A stretch of DNA of 64,000 nt, from NCBI GenBank assembly GCA_963830385.1, contig CAWHMD010000006.1, positions 1-64,000 on the forward strand, read 5' to 3'. The notes below the pieces were generated by a model. It had not been told where the DNA came from, ran no database searches, and saw only the letters and a list, made by a program, of their open reading frames with translations. Origin of the DNA: Bog-532 sp963830385. GTDB taxonomy: Bacteria > Actinomycetota > Actinomycetes > Streptosporangiales > Streptosporangiaceae. Positions 8,743 through 17,603 of the stretch are shown one piece after another. The position numbers were made by a program, and so were the translations under genes. Position 1 is the stretch's first letter, and each line of letters begins with the position of its first letter.

Positions 8743-9128
8743 TCAGGCCGGAGATCGCCTGCCGAATTGGCCGTAACTTCGGTTTAGCTCTTCGTGACTT
8801 GCGCCGGGGTTGGCCAGCGGGCGGGTCTCGCGCTCGAACGACTCAGCGGCCCGCCGGTAGGACAGCCTCGCTCGCCTGATGACCGGGCACAGGTCGCTGG
8901 AGGCGACCGCGTGGCCCGGCTTGCGGGAGGTCAGGAACATCGGGCCCTCGCGCCGCCCGGGCAGCAGCATGGCGGTGCCGGTCTGCCAGTGGACCCCAGT
9001 CGGTCGTGCCGCCTTGGAGATGAAGCGGCCGCGCTTGCTGGGCAGGTCGAGGTCGGGGATGTCCAGGCCGAGGATCTCCTCGGCGCGGGCCGCAATCGTC
9101 GACCGCTCCGCACTCTCTAACGCGAATT
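8743..9128 (-). pseudogene. C-terminal part of a tyrosine recombinase, truncated
   Basis: One frame reads AARAEEILGLDIPDLDLPSK, then WQTGTAMLLPGRREGPMFLT, PGHAVASSDLCPVIRRARLS and YRRAAESFERETRPLANPG. This is the middle of the actinomycete integrase type whose catalytic domain is built on DLDLPSKR and ARLSYRRA blocks. The HxxR and Tyr parts that should follow are missing, and a few residues are lost after FISK. The start of the same kind of integrase appears on the same strand at 10255-10508, so the two may be ends of one gene split by insertions. Confidence 0.6.
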
Positions 9129-9146
9129 AGCAGTAGTGCGCGGGCC

Positions 9147-9512
9147 ATGGATGAGGCACTGACCATCGGGACCCGGCACGAACGGGGCTACCCGATCGTG
9201 ACCGTCGCCGGGGAGATTGACATCGCCACCGCGACCCGGCTGCGGGAGCGGCTTGCCGGGCTGGCGGCCGGCGGCCGTCCGCTGGTGGCCAACCTGGACC
9301 AGGTCCGCTTCATCGATTCGGCCGGGCTGGCCGCGCTGGTCGGCGCGGCCGGGCGGGCCGCCGCGCACGGCGGCAGCCTGCACGTGGTCTGCGTCCGGCC
9401 GAAGATCCGCCAGCTGTTCCGGCTGACCGGGCTGGACCGCCGGCTACCGCCGGCCCGCACCCTGGACGAGGCCCTGGATGCCCTGATGGCGGCCCGGCGC
9501 ACACCCCGCTAG
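9147..9512 (+). CDS. STAS-domain anti-anti-sigma factor
   Basis: The 121-residue protein is a single STAS domain: EIDIATATRLRERL, a central VANLDQVRFIDSAGLAALV with the phosphorylatable Ser58 of the DSxG motif, and a C-terminal helix. Such proteins bind and neutralise serine-kinase anti-sigma factors, and phosphorylation of the Ser switches them off. No partner kinase or sigma factor is adjacent. The neighbours are fragments of mobile genes, so the gene has probably been stranded or carried in. The RBS is poor. The gene ends within the stop region of the opposite-strand remnant. Confidence 0.8.
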   Translation: MDEALTIGTRHERGYPIVTVAGEIDIATATRLRERLAGLAAGGRPLVANLDQVRFIDSAGLAALVGAAGRAAAHGGSLHVVCVRPKIRQLFRLTGLDRRLPPARTLDEALDALMAARRTPR

Positions 9513-9826
9513 CAGGCCGCAGCGGCGGCGAGGACCGCAGGCCCCCGGTCCTCGGCGGCGAGGACCACCAGGCCGCGCGCCCCGGGAAGGGGGTCACCCG
9601 GGATACGGGTCAAATCTGCCGCCGGGAACAGTGCGCCCAGGGCCAGGTTCAAGGCGGTCACTGGGGCGGCTTCGGGTGGGGACAGGTCGAGGACCCAGTT
9701 GCCGAACCGGCGGATGGTGCGGGTGATGTAGGACGCGATGGTGGCCAGGTCGTCGGGGTCGACCGGGTGGCCGTCGGCGGCTAGGGCCTTGGCCGTACCC
9801 ACCTCGTGGTCCCGGTCATCAGCCAC
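9509..9826 (-). pseudogene. Tn3-family transposase C-terminal remnant (tentative)
   Basis: The segment AADGHPVDPDDLATIASYIT, then RFGNWVLDLSPPEAAP, resembles the end of Tn3-type TnpA proteins, where a phrase like 'the x-Pro-Val-x-Pro-Glu-Asp-Val-Ala-x-Leu-Ser-Pro-Tyr-Ile' leads to a His/Arg-x-x-Arg-Phe-Gly motif. The catalytic core is absent. The frame starts where the response-regulator fragment on the other strand begins, so the gene is cut there. Confidence 0.5.
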
Positions 9827-10064
9827 CCGCCGCCCACCGACCCGGCCGGCCCGGGCCGCGAACCGCCCGACGGGCTCACCGCCCGCGAGGCCGAGGTGCT
9901 CGCCCTCCTCGCATCGGGGCTGAGCAACACCGACATCGCCCAGCGCCTACCTCTGCAACGCGACGGTCAAGACCCATATCAACCGGATCCTCGCCAAGAC
10001 AGGAGCCCGCGACCGCGCCCAGGCCGTCCGGTACGCCTACCAGCACCGCCTGGAAGCAGGCTGA
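9812..10064 (+). pseudogene. LuxR-type HTH half of a NarL-family response regulator
   Basis: PPDGLTAREAEVLALLASGL and SNTDIAQRL, then after a one-base deletion near 9948 NATVKTHINRILAKTGARDR and AQAVRYAYQH, match residue for residue the C-terminus of the intact regulator at 33087-33791. The receiver domain is missing. It is a decayed partial copy of that gene or of a close relative. Confidence 0.75.
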
Positions 10065-10254
10065 CCAGCACCCTGACCAGACCGGATGCGCGCCCAGATC
10101 CTCACCGGACGGAGCCGCGAGGTCGGTGGCGACGATGCGAGCAGGCAGCCGGGGTTCCCGAAGAGCGGCCGGGCCTGGAGCACGTGCGGGATGGCCGCGA
10201 CTCCCTCTTCTCACCCAGAGCCGTACCCATGATCGGAGTGCCGCGCACGCCGAT

Positions 10255-10508
10255 CGGCCGCCGCGAGCACATCAGTTTCCCGCTCGGCGAGCCAAGCGAA
10301 CCAGGCCGCCACGTCCCCGGCATAAGCGCGGCGGGTCCGCGCCGACCGCAGCCCGGTCAGCCACGCGGACACCAGGACCTGCTCCCGCTCCCCCAGCCCG
10401 CCGATCACCGGCAGCTCCGCCAGCACCTGGCCGAGCAGCTCGCCCGCCAGACCCGCCGGGCGCGGGCGGGGAGACACGCGCGGGCAGCGGTTCGAGGTCG
10501 CCTGGCAT
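10255..10508 (-). pseudogene. N-terminal fragment of a tyrosine recombinase
   Basis: After an ATG at 10508 and a frame change, the peptide reads LGEREQVLVSAWLTGLRSAR and TRRAYAGDVAAWFAWLAERE, then TDVLAA. This is the core-binding (SAM-like) start of an actinomycete integrase. It ends near 10255. Together with 8743-9128 it probably represents one old integrase gene invaded by the response-regulator, Tn3 and STAS segments. Confidence 0.55.
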
Positions 10509-10569
10509 GGCCCGGATGGTAGCGCCGGGCACCGGCACTGGCTAAGCAACAGTCGGTGGGTTCCTGAGT

Positions 10570-11805
10570 GTGCCCGTGGTCGCCTGCCGGGCGGGATCGG
10601 GCCTGGACCAGGGCCTGCGGAGCTGGACGGCCTTCCGGCGTGTCGTTCTGATGTTTCCTCAGCCTCGGTGGGAGGATCTCGCTCCAGATGATGTTTCATC
10701 GTTCCTGGTGAAGTTGAGGAGGCGCGGGTTGGCTCTGGCCTTGGTGCGCGACCTGCGTGATCACCGGGCGCCGGTGAGCGAGGAGGATCTGGCTGACTTC
10801 GAGACCGACGTGCTGGCCGGGTTCGTGCTGGCGCGTGCCTCGGCGGGGCTGGCCGACAGCACGATCCGCAATGACGCCGGCCACCTGGAGCTGATCCGGG
10901 CCTGGTTCGGGCGGCCGCTGTGGGAGATGCAGCCCGGCGACGCGGACGCGTACTTCGGCAAGGTACTGCGTGATGCCAGGCCGTCGACGCGGGCCGGGCG
11001 GGCGGCCGCGCTGACGGTGTTCTTCCAGTTCCTGGAGCTGCGGCACAAGATCGAGCTGCATAACCTGACCGGCCGCGTAATCGAGTGCCCGCTGGATGAG
11101 ATGAACCGGCCACGCGCTTCGGCCGGCCCGCAGCTGCGCGTGCCGCCGGCTGAAGAGGAGGTCGGGCAACTGTTCGCCGGGTGGCGTGAAGAGCTGGCTT
11201 CGTGCCGCAAGTTCGCCCCGGCCGCCCGCAACTACGCGGCCGCCCGGCTGGCGGCCGACGTCGGGCTGCGGATCAACGAGGCCCGGATGCTGGACCTGGA
11301 TGACGTGCGGTGGGAGCTGGGCCGGTTCGGCAAGCTGAACGTCCGCCACGGAAAAGGCTCGCGGCGGCGCGGGCCCAAGCCGCGGCTGGTGCCGTTGATC
11401 AACGGCACTGATCGTGGCCTGCTGTGGTTCATCGAGGATGTGTGGGGCCTGTTCGGCGCCGACCACACCCGGCCCGGGGCCCCGTTGTTTCCTTCCGAGC
11501 GCAAGTGCCTGGATGGCTCCTGTTCACGGGCGACCGCCGATGTGTTCCGCCGGTCGCTGGCCCAGGCCGCCGAGCGCCACCTGCCAGCCTGGGCGGGCAG
11601 GCTCACCCCCCATGTGCTGCGGCATTTCTGCGCCTCCCAGCTCTACCTGGCGGGGATGAGCCTGTTCGCCATCCAGGAACTGCTAGGTCATTCCTGGACC
11701 GGAACCACGGCCCGGTACATCCACGTGCACGGCACCCACGTCGAGGACGCCTGGATCGCGGGGCAGCAGCGCGCCGCCGACCGGTGGAAGGGACTGGCGA
11801 GATGA
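10570..11805 (+). CDS. Tyrosine recombinase, first gene of an integrase-XRE-integrase cassette
   Basis: The recognisable part begins at LRDHRAPVSEEDLADFETDV and runs to the C-terminus. The catalytic set is complete: Arg in DVGLRINEAR, Lys in RHGKGSRRRGPK, His-x-x-Arg in TPHVLRHFCAS, His in LLGHSW and Tyr in ARYIHVH. It should be an active strand-transfer enzyme. The start is uncertain: GTG 10570 is the longest, while ATG 10651 (MFPQPRWEDL) would remove an unconserved leader. The stop overlaps the next ATG (ATGA), so the two genes are translationally coupled. Confidence 0.85.
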   Translation: MPVVACRAGSGLDQGLRSWTAFRRVVLMFPQPRWEDLAPDDVSSFLVKLRRRGLALALVRDLRDHRAPVSEEDLADFETDVLAGFVLARASAGLADSTIRNDAGHLELIRAWFGRPLWEMQPGDADAYFGKVLRDARPSTRAGRAAALTVFFQFLELRHKIELHNLTGRVIECPLDEMNRPRASAGPQLRVPPAEEEVGQLFAGWREELASCRKFAPAARNYAAARLAADVGLRINEARMLDLDDVRWELGRFGKLNVRHGKGSRRRGPKPRLVPLINGTDRGLLWFIEDVWGLFGADHTRPGAPLFPSERKCLDGSCSRATADVFRRSLAQAAERHLPAWAGRLTPHVLRHFCASQLYLAGMSLFAIQELLGHSWTGTTARYIHVHGTHVEDAWIAGQQRAADRWKGLAR

Positions 11806-12119
11806 AGTGGAACCTGCGGCTGACGGCCGCCAACCGCGGCATCTGGAAGGCCAGCGAGCTGCAGCGCCTGCTCGCCGAACGCGGCCTGGTGATCAGCGCG
11901 GGGAAGATGTCGGGCCTGTGGTCCGGCCAGCCGAACACGGTCAGGCTAGATGAGCTGGACGTCATCTGCGCGGTGCTCGGCTGCGAGGTCGGGGAGCTGC
12001 TGCTGCCCGAGCCGGTGGCCGCGCCGGAGCCCGCACCCAGCCAGAGCACCGGGGCTGTCGCGGAGGCTCGGGCTGTGACGCCCCGGTCCCGGACCGGCCG
12101 GTCTCTGCCACCGCGGTGA
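11802..12119 (+). CDS. XRE/Cro-type helix-turn-helix regulator in the recombinase cassette
   Basis: The ATG at 11802 shares the ATGA overlap with the recombinase stop. The 105-residue protein has a Cro/CI-type HTH: LTAANRGIWKASELQRLLAE, ISAGKMSGLWSG and LDELDVICAVLGCEVGELL. A flexible Ala/Pro-rich tail follows. It resembles the short XRE proteins encoded between two integrase-like genes in actinomycetes and probably controls or assists the recombinases. The frame is open far upstream inside the recombinase, but that part is a shadow. Confidence 0.8.
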   Translation: MKWNLRLTAANRGIWKASELQRLLAERGLVISAGKMSGLWSGQPNTVRLDELDVICAVLGCEVGELLLPEPVAAPEPAPSQSTGAVAEARAVTPRSRTGRSLPPR

Positions 12120-12182
12120 CCGGGCGATCGGCAGGAAGACGGCGGCCCGGCCGGCCGCGGCTCCGGGGCGGGGCGCGCTGAC

Positions 12183-13409
12183 GTGACCGGACCGGCAGAG
12201 CACGTAACCCCGCAGATGCTGCTGCAGCGGTGCGATAGCCCGCTGCTGCTGGCCGCGACCCGCTGCGCGATCGGCCTGGCCGAGGCCCGGGGCTGGTCTG
12301 CCGCGACGATCGCCGGGGTGTTTTACGGGCTGAAGGCCGTCCTTGACGGGCGCACCGGGGAGGACCCGGTCCTGTTGCCGGAGGTTCGCGAGCGGGTGCG
12401 GCCACGCAGCCACAGCTCAGCCACCAGGATTGCCGAGGTCCTCGCCGAGCTGGGGATGCTGCACGACGACACCACGGCGGCGATCCGGACCTGGATCGAC
12501 CGCCGCACCGGTGAGCTGCCCGCCGGGTTCGGCCGCGACGTCCGTGCCTGGCTGGTGGCGCTGCTCGACGGCGACGCCCGCACCCGGCCCCGGTCGCACG
12601 CCACGGTCCACTTCCACTTCGGCAGGGTGCGGCCCTTCATCGAGTGCTGGGCGGCAACACGCGGCCACCTGCGGGAGATCACCTCCAGCGACGTCGACAC
12701 CGTCCTGGAGCCGCTGCGCGGCCACCGGCGCTACAACGCCATCACCGCGCTGCGCTCGCTGTTCCGGTTCGCCAAACGACGCGGCCTGACGTTCGCCGAC
12801 CCCACCCGGCACCTCCGCGGCGGCCGGGGCGCCGGCCGCACCGTGCTGCCGATGACCGCCGAGCAGATCCGGGCCGTCCAGCAGGCGGCCGCCACTCCCG
12901 CCCAGCGCCTGGCCATCGCCCTGGCAGCCGTGCACGCCGCCCGCCCCGGGGCCATCCGCGAACTCACCCTCGAGGACATCGACCTGCCCAGCCGGCGCAT
13001 CAGCATCGCCGGCCACCGGCAGCCCCTCGGCGAGCTCACCCGCAACGCCCTGCTGGCCTGGCTCGACTACCGGCGCGCCACCTGGCCGGACACCGCCAAC
13101 CGGCACGTCCTGATCACGCGCAAAAGCGCCCTGGGCGCCGGGCCGGTCTCGGCCAGCTACCTCGCCGACTACCTCGGCAGGCACCAGCGCGGCATCTCCC
13201 TGGAGCACATCCGGCGCGACCGCATCCTGGCCGAAGCCCTGGCAACCGGCGCCGACCCGCTCCACCTTGCCCTGGTCTTCAACATCGACCACACCAACGC
13301 GATGGCCTACGCCAACGCCGCCCGCAACCTTCTCAGCAGCCCGTCCCCAGAGACGACAGTTAGGCCACGTCACACCGAAGACACCCACACAGGGCAAGAC
13401 TCGTGCTGA
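12183..13409 (+). CDS. Integrase-like protein, third gene of the cassette
   Basis: The protein has 408 residues from a GTG. The C-terminal half keeps the recombinase fold: Arg in AARPGAIRELTLEDIDL, an LEHIRRDRIL segment at the His-x-x-Arg position, and a final FNIDHTNAMAYANAA with Tyr. The N-terminal 150 residues are unlike the first recombinase. The catalytic motifs are degenerate (no clear Lys beta-hairpin, non-standard box II), so it may act as a partner or accessory subunit, not a full enzyme. It follows the XRE gene by 63 bases and is likely in the same transcript. Confidence 0.7.
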   Translation: MTGPAEHVTPQMLLQRCDSPLLLAATRCAIGLAEARGWSAATIAGVFYGLKAVLDGRTGEDPVLLPEVRERVRPRSHSSATRIAEVLAELGMLHDDTTAAIRTWIDRRTGELPAGFGRDVRAWLVALLDGDARTRPRSHATVHFHFGRVRPFIECWAATRGHLREITSSDVDTVLEPLRGHRRYNAITALRSLFRFAKRRGLTFADPTRHLRGGRGAGRTVLPMTAEQIRAVQQAAATPAQRLAIALAAVHAARPGAIRELTLEDIDLPSRRISIAGHRQPLGELTRNALLAWLDYRRATWPDTANRHVLITRKSALGAGPVSASYLADYLGRHQRGISLEHIRRDRILAEALATGADPLHLALVFNIDHTNAMAYANAARNLLSSPSPETTVRPRHTEDTHTGQDSC

Positions 13410-13501
13410 ATGACGCCACCACACACGCCACGAACCCACGTTGACCGGGACGCCCAACTCCCCAACGGCCGCAAGTTCGCGATGAGAAACCTTCAGTTGC
13501 G

Positions 13502-13561
13502 CTGAACTCACCGGGGAACGGGTGATACAGCGGGTTATCACCCAGTTACTTATGAGTTCAG
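13502..13561. terminator. Nested hairpin between convergent genes
   Basis: An outer stem CTGAACTCA (13502-13510) pairs with TGAGTTCAG (13553-13561). Inside it GGGTGAT (13520-13526) pairs with ATCACCC (13537-13543). It lies between the end of the recombinase cassette and the end of the minus-strand gene, so a bidirectional terminator is plausible. Confidence 0.55.
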
Positions 13562-13911
13562 CCCCGGCCTCTCAGTCGCCAGGCCAACTCGCTCATGAGC
13601 TCGTCGTCGCCGTAGTCGGCGAGCGAGCCCGCAGGCCGGTGCACCGCGTCTGGGGGAACGGTGAATCCGGCCAGGAGCACCTGGTCGTCCTCCGCGATGC
13701 TGTAGACGTCCATGCGGTACTCGCCGATGTCGGTCTCGTCGCCGCCGGCCTGCTTGACCCCGTTGAGGAGAGCTGCGCGGATCGTGTACCCCATCCCCTC
13801 GCTCAGATCCAGCTCGCAGCTGAACCGGTCGACCTCGCGGAAGACGGTCTTTCCCCGGACAGCCGTTGTGGCCTGGCGGAACAGCACGCACCGGTAAGTC
13901 ATGAGCGCCAT
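13558..13911 (-). CDS. Conserved-looking protein of unknown function
   Basis: The gene has 117 codons, and its start at 13911 is supported by GGAGG six bases upstream. The sequence is acidic and soluble with alternating hydrophobic strands (TYRCVLFRQATTAVRGKTVF, REVDRFSCELDLSEGMGYTI), suggesting an alpha/beta or beta-barrel fold. No motif is recognised. The stop codon lies in the right arm of the nested hairpin. It may be linked to the STAND gene upstream on the same strand, but about 180 bases and a palindrome separate them. Confidence 0.55.
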   Translation of the reverse strand: MALMTYRCVLFRQATTAVRGKTVFREVDRFSCELDLSEGMGYTIRAALLNGVKQAGGDETDIGEYRMDVYSIAEDDQVLLAGFTVPPDAVHRPAGSLADYGDDELMSELAWRLRGRG

Positions 13912-14083
13912 GTGCGGCCTCCGTTCCAGGTCCTGTCCGCTACCCAGAGCGTCCCACCTAGCGAAGCGCAGCGGAAGGGCACGCCGATATCACTACCTGT
14001 GCCCGGTGCCGGTCTCGCCGCCGTTCGGTGACCGCCCTGACATCCGGGTGCTCGCCAGTCGCTGCAAATGATCACGGGACGGC

Positions 14084-14119
14084 CGTCTACCAGAGGTAAT
14101 GGCCCATTACCTCTGATAA
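14084..14119. repeat. Palindrome copy 1 at the 3' end of the STAND gene
   Basis: AGAGGTAATGG (14092-14102) and CCATTACCTCT (14104-14114) are perfect arms around one base. With its flanks (CGTCTACC before, GATA after) the segment recurs at 17125-17160. The remnant stop codon of the STAND gene falls inside it. Confidence 0.8.
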
Positions 14120-16976
14120 CTCGCCTCGGTATCGGGCATGGAACTGGGTCCGGTGCCAAAGTGCCATCCCGGTCCAGAGGACCAGGTTGGCACGAGTGGC
14201 CAGAATGTTGGGGTGCTCCGGGCCGAGGACCCGCTCGAGCACGGGCAGCAGCGCGGCGTGCTGGTCCCGGGCCGCGGCCGGGTCCCCCGCCTGCCCGGTC
14301 CAGCGGGGCCAGGTTGCCGCGGGTGGTCAGGGTGTGCGGGTGCTCCGGGCCGAGGACCCGCTCGTGCACGGGCAGCAGCGCGGCGTACTGGTCCCGGGCC
14401 GCGGCCGGGTCCCCCGCCTCCCCGGTCCAGGCAGGCGAGGTTGCCGCGGGTGGTCAGGGTGTCCGGGTGCTCCGGGCCGAGGACCCGCTCGAGCACGGGC
14501 AGCAGCGCGGCGTACTGGTCCCGGGCCGCGGCCGGGTCCCCCGCCTCCCCGGTCCAGCCGGCCAGGTTGCCGCGGGTGGTCAGGGTGTCCGGGTGCTCCG
14601 GGCCGAGGACCCGCTCGAGCACGGGCAGCAGCGCGGCGAACTGGTCCCGGGCCGCGGCCGGGTCCCCCGCCTGCCCGGTCCAGCCGGCGAGGTTGGCGCG
14701 GGCGGTCAGGGTGTCCGGGTGCTCCGGGCCGAGGACCCGCTCGAGCACGGGCAGCAGCGCGGCGAACTGGTCCCGGGCCCCGGCCGCATCCCCCGCCTGC
14801 CCGGTCCAGCGGGCGAGGTTGGCGCGGGCGGTCAGGGTGTCCGGGTGCTCCGGGCCGAGGACCCGCTCGTGCACGGGCAGCAGCGCGGCGAACTGGTCCC
14901 GGGCCCCGGCCGCGTCCCCCGCCTCCCCGGTCCAGCGGGCGAGGTTGGCGCGGGCGGTCAGGGTGTCCGGGTGCTCCGGGCCGAGGACCCGCTCGAGCAC
15001 GGGCAGCAGCGCGGCGTACTGGTCCCGGGCCCCGGCCGCGTCCCCCGCCTCCCCGGTCCAGCGGCGAGGTTGCCGCGGGCGGCCAGGGTGTCCGGGTGCT
15101 CCGGGCCGAGGACCCGCTCGTGCACGGGCAGCAGCGCGGCGTACTGGTCGCGGGCCCCGGCCGGGTCCCCCGCCTGCCCGGTCCAGCGGGCGAGGTTGCC
15201 GCGGGCGGCCAGGGTGTCCGGGTGCTCCGGGCCGAGGACCCGCTCGAGCACGGGCAGCAGCGCGGCGAACTGGTCGCGGGCCCCGGCCGGATCCCCCGCC
15301 TGCCCGGTCCAGCTGGCGAGCTCGTGCCGGGCGGCCAGGGTGTCCGGGTGCTCGGCGCCGAGGCGTCATCCTCCCTGCAAGCGTCGGCGATCAGCTGGAA
15401 CAGATCCCGGGCAGCCGCGTAACTGCCGCTATGGCCGAGGTAGTGCGCGATCCGCCGCATGCCGTCGCTGTCAGGTCAAGGGCAGCCTGGGCGTGCGGCA
15501 GCAGCGCCGCGCACACCGGCCAGGTCTCCGGCAGGCCGGTGTCGGCGGGGATCGCGGCCTCGATCAGGGCGGCGGCGGCCTGCCGCCATGCCTGGCCAGC
15601 TCCGCGGGCATCTGGTCGGCGGTGACCGCCTGCACCAGCCGGTGCACCGACACCGACCCGTCCGCAGCCGGGGTGACCAGCGAATACCGGCGCAGCGCCG
15701 CGATGGCGTCCTCGGCCGGCCAGCGCGGTCCTCCAGCAGCGGCGCCAGCACCGCGCCACCTCGTCGCCGGAGCCGTCCGGCGAGCCCGGGGCTGGGCTGC
15801 AGCAGCAGGCGCAGCGGGATTGCCTCGGGCGCGCAGAACGCCAGCAGCCGCAGCAGGCCGACCGCGCCCGGCGCGGTCTGCTGCAGGCGGGCGAACGCCA
15901 GCGCCCAGGTGCTGGCCACCGTCTTGTCGTACCCGGTGGGCTCGCCACGGGCCAGCAGCTCGGCCCGTCGCTGCCGGAACAAGGCCAGGTAACCGGCCAG
16001 GGTGTCCCCGGTGGCCTGGATGTACGCGGCGGCCTGCTCCAGCGCCAGCGGCAGCCCGCCCAGCTCGTCGGCGAGGTCCCCGGCCGCCTGCCGGTCCGGG
16101 TCACCGGTCCGGCTGACCAGGAAACCCGCCGCGACGTCCCGGTCGAGCATGGGAACATCCAGCGGCTGGCCGGCGGCCATGTCGGGTTCTGGCTGGTGAT
16201 CAGCACCCGCCCGGGCCCGGCCGGGGGCACGAACGCCGCCACCGAGGCCAGGTCCGCGCGCGTTGTCGAAGATCAGCAGCCACGGCGCCGGGAACGTCGG
16301 CCAGCACCGCATGCACCGACGCCACCGGATCCCGCGTATCGGCCAGGTCCCGGGCGCCGAGCTGGGCGGCCAGCTCGGCGAACCCGGCCGCCAGCACCGT
16401 AGCGTCCTCGGCGGGAAACTGCCACGCCACCCCGACCTCAGCCAGGTGACGGTGCGCGTACGCCAGCGCCACGCTGGTCTTCCCCGCACCTCCCAGGCCG
16501 CACAGGGCCACCTTCCGCGGCCCGGGATCATCGCCACCGGTCAGCCGGGTATCCAGCTCGGCGAGCAGGTCCTCCCGCCCGACCAGAGGCGACGGCGCAT
16601 CAGCCAGCCGTACCGGCTTCCCGGTGATCCCCTGCCGGTACTGATACACGATTTGGCCGATAGCCGTCCCGGCATGGTCGGCGACCACGGCACCCGACCT
16701 GGCAGTCATAATCACAGGGTCGGCCCCGCTATCCGCTGGGCCGAGCCTGCCGGCATTGCGGAAGGCCGCCCACGCAAGCCACAACGTAGCCAGCGGAACG
16801 GTCACCGTTGCCAGGCTGGTCACCGCAGTTGCATCGAGGTGATGGTGAGGTGCCCGCACCCATACCAGGGCCCACGGCAGCACCAGCAGCGCCGCCGCGA
16901 TCAGGCCGTCGCGCCGTGTCGGATGGCGAGCAGCAGACAGCCAGCGCCGCACACTGAAGCGCTTCGCACCGTCCAT
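14089..16976 (-). pseudogene. STAND NTPase: two TM helices, NB-ARC and TPR repeats, frameshifted
   Basis: From ATG 16976 the protein starts with two hydrophobic segments (LIAAALLVLPWALVWV and LATVTVPLATLWLAWAA). Then comes VGREDLLAELD and a Walker A loop (CGLGGAGKTSVALAYAH). After a frame change near 16265 it continues with Walker B WLLIFDNAR, ELGGLPLALEQAAAYI (the GLPLA motif) and the winged-helix region. The C-terminus is an array of 42-residue TPR units (HPDTLTARANLARWTG, then AARDQFAALLPVLERVLGPE). Such proteins are signal-sensing switches that oligomerise on ligand binding. At least six frame changes are needed to read through it (near 16265, 16190, 15720, 15390, 15062 and in the 14290-14420 units). 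It is a pseudogene unless the assembly is wrong in this repetitive region. The divergent neighbour is the EACC1-caspase module. Confidence 0.75.
14200..15362. repeat. Ten tandem 126-bp TPR-coding units
   Basis: The landmark GTGCTCCGGG (GTGCTCGG in the last) occurs at 14213, 14340, 14467, 14593, 14719, 14845, 14971, 15096, 15222 and 15348. The steps are 127, 127, 126, 126, 126, 126, 125, 126 and 126. Units are almost identical apart from a few positions. Each off-length step shifts the reading frame. Confidence 0.9.
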
Positions 16977-17124
16977 GAACGCAAAGTGTATCGCCAGATA
17001 TACATACAGTAGTTAGTTCGCCTCCGTCGCTCCCCAAGTCAGTGCCCGGCATCGCTCAGCCAGCCCCTTGTGTCTAGAGGTCCGCCCTCGGGGTACCAGC
17101 CGCAGCAGGCAGGCTCTTCCTGCA

Positions 17125-17160
17125 CGTCTACCAGAGGTAATGGACCATTATCTCCGATAG
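17125..17160. repeat. Palindrome copy 2 upstream of the STAND and EACC1 genes
   Basis: This is a second copy of the 14084-14119 element: CGTCTACC, AGAGGTAATGG (17133-17143), one base, CCATTATCTCC (17145-17155), GATA. It has the same orientation as copy 1, three mismatches, and lies between the divergent STAND and EACC1 genes. It could be an operator, or the pair could mark the ends of an inserted segment. Confidence 0.75.
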
Positions 17161-17238
17161 CGTCCTCGCGTTCCCTATCTGACTGTGATTTGCGGGAGCA
17201 GAATAAAGTAGGACAGCTCGGGTCTGGGGAGGGGGGCC

Positions 17239-17601
17239 ATGGAGGTCCGTATTTCATGTGTCGGTGGGGATCGCGCGGCCGGCGTTGAGTCGCTGAGCGA
17301 TTGGTTCCAGGGAGAGCCGGAGCTAGCCGGGAGGCTCCGTGTCGCCGGGCCTATGCCTGGCGAGGGCGAACTCGGGGCGCTCCCCGATATGCTGGTAGTT
17401 GCGGTGGGCTCTGGCGGCGCGCTGTCGGTGCTGGCGGCGTCGCTGAAGGCATGGCTGGCGCAGCCTCGCAGGTCCGATGTCCGGATCCGGGTCCAGCGCG
17501 ACGGCGGGCAGACGGTGGAGATCGACGCAAGCCGTGTCGATGGTAAGCGCGTCGATGCGCTGCTCCGCCAGGCGCTCGGCCGCCCGCTGTCCGGGGAGTA
17601 G
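17239..17601 (+). CDS. EACC1-type effector-associated constant component
   Basis: The 120-residue protein has the EACC1 pattern: an N-terminal beta strand (VRISCVGG), a short SLSDWFQGEPELAGRL helix, a hydrophobic MLVVAVGSGGALSVLAASLK helix, WLAQPRR, then VRIRVQRDGGQTVEIDASRV. The EACC1 family was described in analyses of NTP-dependent conflict systems as a constant partner encoded directly before variable effectors such as caspases or trypsins. That assignment is recalled from family knowledge. A strong RBS (GGGAGGGGGG) precedes the ATG. Only two bases separate it from the caspase gene, so the two are surely co-translated. Confidence 0.8.
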   Translation: MEVRISCVGGDRAAGVESLSDWFQGEPELAGRLRVAGPMPGEGELGALPDMLVVAVGSGGALSVLAASLKAWLAQPRRSDVRIRVQRDGGQTVEIDASRVDGKRVDALLRQALGRPLSGE

Positions 17602-17603
17602 CG

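Noticed and set aside
9812..10522. Single 238-codon gene over the response-regulator fragment and downstream
   Set aside because: After the HTH start the frame is wrong. The true HTH continues in another frame, and the rest is antisense to the integrase fragment.
14200..15362. Regular repeats resembling a CRISPR or satellite array
   Set aside because: The 126-base unit encodes TPR motifs on the minus strand and has no short repeat/spacer structure or cas genes.
14068..16116. Very long plus-strand open frames over the STAND gene
   Set aside because: They are Gly/Arg/Pro-rich shadows of the TPR-coding strand with no start signal or domain.
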